A DNA stretch of 64,000 bases, from positions 2,820,734-2,884,733 of the forward strand of contig NZ_OESG01000014.1 in NCBI RefSeq assembly GCF_900240945.1. The letters are read 5' to 3'. Shown piece by piece: positions 61,151 to 64,000 of the stretch. This stretch comes from Mycobacterium sp. 3519A. GTDB taxonomy: Bacteria; Actinomycetota; Actinomycetes; Mycobacteriales; Mycobacteriaceae. Both the position numbers and the translations under genes were made by a program. The notes beneath the pieces were generated by a model. It was not told the DNA's origin, searched no databases, and worked only from the letters and a program-made list of their open reading frames with translations. Position 1 is the stretch's first letter. Each line of letters starts with the position of its first letter.

Positions 61151-61318
61151 ACGCCGCTGTTCGAACGCGCCGGCGGTGTTCGGTTGACGAAGCAGGGTCT
61201 TGTCATGCTGCGACTGGCCCGGGTCGCACATACCGCCAGGGACTGGTTGACCAAGCTTGCGCTGGTCGCGACGGGTTGCGGGATGACGACGGTGATCGAC
61301 GGGCTGCGAAGCGGCTAG
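61145..61318 (+). pseudogene. Remnant of LysR-family regulator with internal deletion
   Basis: Fifty-seven residues. GGTPLFERAGGVRLTKQGLVMLRLARV is the end of a LysR N-terminal HTH region (usual form TPLFERxxRGVxLTxAGxxLL). It is joined directly to DWLTKLALVATGCGMTTV, which resembles a LysR effector-domain segment (KLALVAAGxGxxxVP). The two parts should be well over 100 residues apart. It starts where the dehydrogenase fragment ends, on the opposite strand, suggesting a former divergent regulator-dehydrogenase pair. Confidence 0.55.
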
Positions 61319-61319
61319 C

Positions 61320-61757
61320 TCACAGCGCGTCGTAGACCTTCTTGTAGTACGACGCGAGAAACCGCGGACCGACCAACCGCATCATCATCACCCCGACCGC
61401 CGCGGTCAGGCTGGCAGGCGACTGTTCCCACTCGCCGTGCACCGCGCTGCCGCCCTCGTCGCGCGGCGTCGCGGTCAACCTCATGTAACCGCCCGGCTTG
61501 AGCGAGGCGCTTTCGGTGACGGTCAACGTCACCGTCCCCGGTGTCGACCAGTCGTAGTGCCACGTCGCCCAGACCTTCGGGAAATCTTGGCCCTCACGGA
61601 TATCCGCGTCGGTCTCGCCGAGGTGGTACACCTCGAACGCCTTCGCCGACGATGCCGGCCAGCGGTGCACACGGTTGGGGGAGAAGTCGGTCATCAGTTC
61701 GACGACCTGATCGGGCGTCGCCGTCGTCACGAAGTCGAATTCGAACTTGGTGCGCAC
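61320..61757 (-). CDS. SRPBCC-superfamily (START-like) protein
   Basis: 145 residues with the helix-grip pattern FEFDFVTTATPDQVVELMTDFSPNRVHRWPA (in pieces), central strands (WATWHYDWSTPGTVTLTVTES, GGYMRLTATPRDEGGSAVHGEW) and a long C-terminal helix (AVGVMMMRLVGPRFLASYYKKVYDAL). Members bind hydrophobic ligands or act as polyketide cyclases. Ligand unknown. The start is GTG 61757; 47 bp separates it from the divergent DUF899 gene. Confidence 0.75.
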   Translation of the reverse strand: MRTKFEFDFVTTATPDQVVELMTDFSPNRVHRWPASSAKAFEVYHLGETDADIREGQDFPKVWATWHYDWSTPGTVTLTVTESASLKPGGYMRLTATPRDEGGSAVHGEWEQSPASLTAAVGVMMMRLVGPRFLASYYKKVYDAL

Positions 61758-61804
61758 CCGCCGAACGTAGCAGCGGCGTCGTCACGGCGTGGCAAGCTGC
61801 GGTC

Positions 61805-62473
61805 ATGCCGACACCGATGCCGCCGATCGTGACGCGTTCCGAATGGCAGCGGGCGCGCGCGGAGTTGCTCGTCCGCGAGAAGGAGCTGAGCAGGATGAAG
61901 GACGCGGTCAGCGCCGCGCGCCGACGTCTGCCGATGGTCGAGATCAGCGAGCATTACACGTTTGACACCGAGCAGGGATCGGCGACGCTGCTCGATCTGT
62001 TCGACGGGCGCAGGCAGTTGATCGTGCAGCATTTCATGTTCGGCCCGGATTGGGAGCAGGGCTGCGACGGCTGTTCGATGATGGCCGACCACATCGGTCC
62101 GCTGTCCCACCTGCATGCGAAAGACACCTCGTTCTACCTGGTTTCGCGTGCCGAGCTAGCCAAGCTGCTTGCCTTCCGCGAGCGCATGGGCTGGAAGCTG
62201 CCCTGGGCGTCGTCGGCCGCCTCGAGCTTCAACGACGACTTCGGTGTCACCGTCGACGGCGAGGAGATTCACTCGGTCAGCGTGTTCCTGCGCGACGGCG
62301 AACGCGTGTTCCACACCTGGCAGACGTTCAACCGGGGCGAGGAGCCCTTCATGGTGGTCTTCGACCTGCTGGATCTCACCCCGTACGGGCGGCAGGAGAC
62401 GTGGGAAGACTCGCCGGACGGCTGGCCGCAGCAGCCGCCGTACGAATGGATGCGGCTGGCCGACTCCTACTGA
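61805..62473 (+). CDS. DUF899-family thioredoxin-like protein
   Basis: 222 residues of the DUF899/AhpC-thioredoxin-like family. Family words are KELSRMKDAVSAARRRLPMV, YTFDTEQGSATLLDLFDGRRQLIVQHFMFGP (in pieces), WEQGCDGCSMMADHIG with the CxxC pair Cys87-Cys90, SRAELAKLLAFRERMGW, and VFLRDGERVFHTWQTFNRG. A peroxiredoxin-like or disulfide activity is possible because of CDGC, but none is established for the family. ATG 61805 gives the usual length. Confidence 0.85.
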   Translation: MPTPMPPIVTRSEWQRARAELLVREKELSRMKDAVSAARRRLPMVEISEHYTFDTEQGSATLLDLFDGRRQLIVQHFMFGPDWEQGCDGCSMMADHIGPLSHLHAKDTSFYLVSRAELAKLLAFRERMGWKLPWASSAASSFNDDFGVTVDGEEIHSVSVFLRDGERVFHTWQTFNRGEEPFMVVFDLLDLTPYGRQETWEDSPDGWPQQPPYEWMRLADSY

Positions 62474-62561
62474 CGCAGTCGTGCCCCACCCCATTGTCGT
62501 CCGAACGTAGGGAAATACCCGATTCCTTTGCGTGCGCTATGAGCCAAGCTAGAGGCGTGGG

Positions 62562-62595
62562 ACCGGGCCCCGCTTGGGGGAGGCGGGCCTGGTTT
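62562..62595 (+). terminator. Hairpin between the convergent DUF899 and AraC genes
   Basis: ACCGGGCCC (62562-62570) and GGGCCTGGT (62585-62593) pair with one mismatch/wobble around a 14-nt loop, followed by TTCAC. It lies in the 139-bp gap between the two stops. The same structure read from the minus strand could stop the AraC transcript. Confidence 0.45.
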
Positions 62596-62612
62596 CACAA
62601 TCACCGTGCACT

Positions 62613-63584
62613 TCACAGCGACGCAACCATCGGGGTGTCGGCACGCAGGCGTTCGGCGTCCCGACCGGGGGGTGCGCCGAATAGCCGCCGGTATTCGCGG
62701 GTGAACTGCGAAGGGCTGTCGTAGCCGACCAGATGCCCGGCGCCCGCGATGTCTCCGGGGCGTGTGACCAGAATCGACCGGGCCTGCTGCAGCCGAATCC
62801 GCTTCTGAAATTGCAAGGGGCTCATCGCCGTAACCGCGCGGAAATGCCGATGGAACGCCGATGTGCTCAACCCGCACAGCCGCGCCAGATCGTCGACGCG
62901 CATCGGCTCGGCGTAGTTGTCACGGATCCAGGCGATCGCCCGGCTCACATGTGTGAGCTCACTGTCGGCAAGGCCGATCTGGCGCACGGTGTCGCCGAGC
63001 GGGCCCGCGAGTAGCCGCCACAGGATCTCCTGGGTGATGAGCGGCGCCAGGACGGGGGCGTCCGCAGGTTCGTCGACGAGTCGCAGCATCCGGACGGCGG
63101 CGTCGAGGAGTTCGGGTGGGGCCGCCCCGGTCGCCATCGCCGGACCACCCGGCGCGCCCCGCGGCCACCGGCTTGCCGGGGCCTTCAACAGCAGTTCCGC
63201 TATCGCAGCGGGCCTGAGCACCAGGCCCATGCCGAGCACCCGTCCGGTTCCGTCGGTGTCGAGCCAGTGGCCGGTGACTGGCAGATTCGCCGTGATGACC
63301 AGGCAGTCACCGCGCCCGTATTCGACCACCTGATCGCCAAGCAGAAGTCGCTTGCCGCCCTCGGCCATGATCACCAGGAGCGGATGGGTCACCGAGTACT
63401 CCGGGGTGGCGGGCGTGGTGGAAACGTTCGACAGCAGCAGGCCATCGATGGATGTCGACAAATCCGGCCGCGCGTGAGCCGCGATGCAGTTGCGGATCTC
63501 GTCGAGAAGTTCGGATGTCCGGCGCACGCCATCAGACAACCACGAATCCGACACGATTGACGCAATATTAGCAGGATTGTGCAA
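62613..63584 (-). CDS. AraC-family transcriptional regulator
   Basis: 323 residues. The N-terminal cupin-like AraC_N domain (about 45-200) contains PEYSVTHPLLVIMAEGGKRLLLGD and RGDCLVITANLPVTG, typical of the group that controls aldo/keto reductases and other stress genes. The C-terminal double HTH (about 220-310) has RVDDLARLCGLSTSAFHRHFRAVTAMSPLQFQKRIRLQQAR (in pieces) and VGYDSPSQFTREYRRLFGAPP. It is divergent from an aldo/keto reductase gene across 82 bp, a frequent pairing, so it most likely controls that gene. Confidence 0.9.
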   Translation of the reverse strand: MHNPANIASIVSDSWLSDGVRRTSELLDEIRNCIAAHARPDLSTSIDGLLLSNVSTTPATPEYSVTHPLLVIMAEGGKRLLLGDQVVEYGRGDCLVITANLPVTGHWLDTDGTGRVLGMGLVLRPAAIAELLLKAPASRWPRGAPGGPAMATGAAPPELLDAAVRMLRLVDEPADAPVLAPLITQEILWRLLAGPLGDTVRQIGLADSELTHVSRAIAWIRDNYAEPMRVDDLARLCGLSTSAFHRHFRAVTAMSPLQFQKRIRLQQARSILVTRPGDIAGAGHLVGYDSPSQFTREYRRLFGAPPGRDAERLRADTPMVASL

Positions 63585-63666
63585 GAGATGGCCTCGATCG
63601 ATCTACCAACTTGCTGGTGGTTCGGGATTTGATGGGTTCATCAACCTGACGACTAGGAGCAGATTC

Positions 63667-64000
63667 ATGCCACTCGATCACTATCTCACCCTCGGCCGGT
63701 CCGGGCTGCGGGTCAGCCCGTTCGCGCTCGGTGCGATGACCTTCGGCGAGGACCCCGGTGCCGCGGGTAGCAGCGTCGAGGAGGCCGAGAAGATCCTCGA
63801 GACCTATTTCGATCTCGGCGGCAACTTCGTCGACACCGCCAACCTGTACACCAACGGGCACTCGGAGCGGATTCTCGGCGACTGGTTCATCGCCCACCCA
63901 GGACGGCGCGAGCACGTCGTCGTCGCATCGAAGTTCTTCTGCAACATGTTCCCTGGCGACCCGAACGGCGGGGGCGCGGGACGAGGGGCGATCACCGCGC
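63667..64000 (+). CDS. Aldo/keto reductase, C-terminus cut by window edge
   Basis: The first 111 residues of an NADPH-dependent aldo/keto reductase: YLTLGRSGLRVSPFALGAMTFGED, the catalytic Asp in NFVDTANLYTNG with Tyr following (DxxxxY), SERILGDWF and VVVASKF with the catalytic Lys. AGGAG lies about 7 nt before ATG 63667. The frame is open to the end of the window. Divergent AraC regulator upstream suggests inducible expression. Confidence 0.9.
   Translation, partial: MPLDHYLTLGRSGLRVSPFALGAMTFGEDPGAAGSSVEEAEKILETYFDLGGNFVDTANLYTNGHSERILGDWFIAHPGRREHVVVASKFFCNMFPGDPNGGGAGRGAITA

Noticed and set aside
60305..61231. A 308-codon minus-strand frame read as an intact dehydrogenase gene
   Set aside because: Only about 160 residues resemble a dehydrogenase. 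The front lacks the catalytic domain and the tail is antisense to the giant gene, so it is called a pseudogene fragment.

Overview
The window is high-GC actinobacterial DNA from a Mycobacterium/Mycolicibacterium species, most likely an environmental (non-tuberculous) one. The evidence is the gene content and order. From knowledge of M. tuberculosis, oppBCDA (Rv1283c-Rv1280c), canA (Rv1284), cysD-cysN/C (Rv1285-Rv1286) and the Rrf2 regulator Rv1287 form one neighbourhood. All of these occur here in the same order and orientation, spread over about 34 kb because accessory blocks lie between them. Other mycobacterial marks are a wax-ester-synthase/DGAT, F420-type luciferase-like oxidoreductases, a mycothiol-type hydrolase and many GTG/TTG starts.

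Layout. 1-9.3 kb: truncated WS/DGAT, a DszC/SfnB-like flavoprotein, an S33 hydrolase, then the minus-strand oligopeptide ABC importer oppB-oppC-oppD-oppA with 4-nt translational overlaps. 9.5-18.5 kb: two tandem tiny secreted proteins, a membrane protein divergent from an OmpR-type two-component system, and an envelope-glycosylation block: GT39-like transferase, GT2/GtrA fusion, second GT39-like transferase and a small exported protein. 18.6-20.4 kb: carbonic anhydrase canA, a PaaI thioesterase and a PheC-like lipoprotein. 20.5-31.4 kb: a LuxR/LAL regulator followed by a tightly packed run (SDR, degenerate Dps-like protein, hydroxylaminobenzene-mutase-like membrane protein, UbiX, UbiD), then an FAD oxidoreductase and a phthiodiolone-ketoreductase-like F420 enzyme, closed by a convergent CrtI-type oxidoreductase. 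I regard this as the best candidate for an undescribed aromatic-acid or nitroaromatic pathway.

31.5-38.4 kb: sulfate activation (cysD, fused cysNC, cysQ with start/stop overlaps), single enzymes, and the Rrf2 regulator likely tied to cysteine/sulfur status. 38.4-49.6 kb: a TetR regulator divergent from a hydrolase with two matching operators between them, a mycothiol-type enzyme, VOC and GNAT proteins, nitronate monooxygenase, methyltransferases (one behind a large inverted repeat), an HK-RR-DUF4097 operon, a TDT-family transporter and an F420 oxidoreductase.

49.7-60.6 kb: a surface-protein region. It has a repeat-rich exported protein, a 900-bp gene-free stretch, and two giant tandem paralogues (about 1380 and 1415 aa). 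Each giant joins an export signal, a charged linker, an Ig-like domain, a YVTN beta-propeller, four cadherin/VCBS-like domains and a C-terminal clan GH-A glycosidase domain with both catalytic glutamates. 60.6-64 kb: remnants of an alcohol dehydrogenase and a LysR regulator, an SRPBCC protein, a DUF899 protein, an AraC regulator and the start of a divergent aldo/keto reductase.

No tRNA, rRNA, CRISPR array, insertion sequence or prophage gene was recognised. All functional calls rest on motifs and family memory; no database search was possible.
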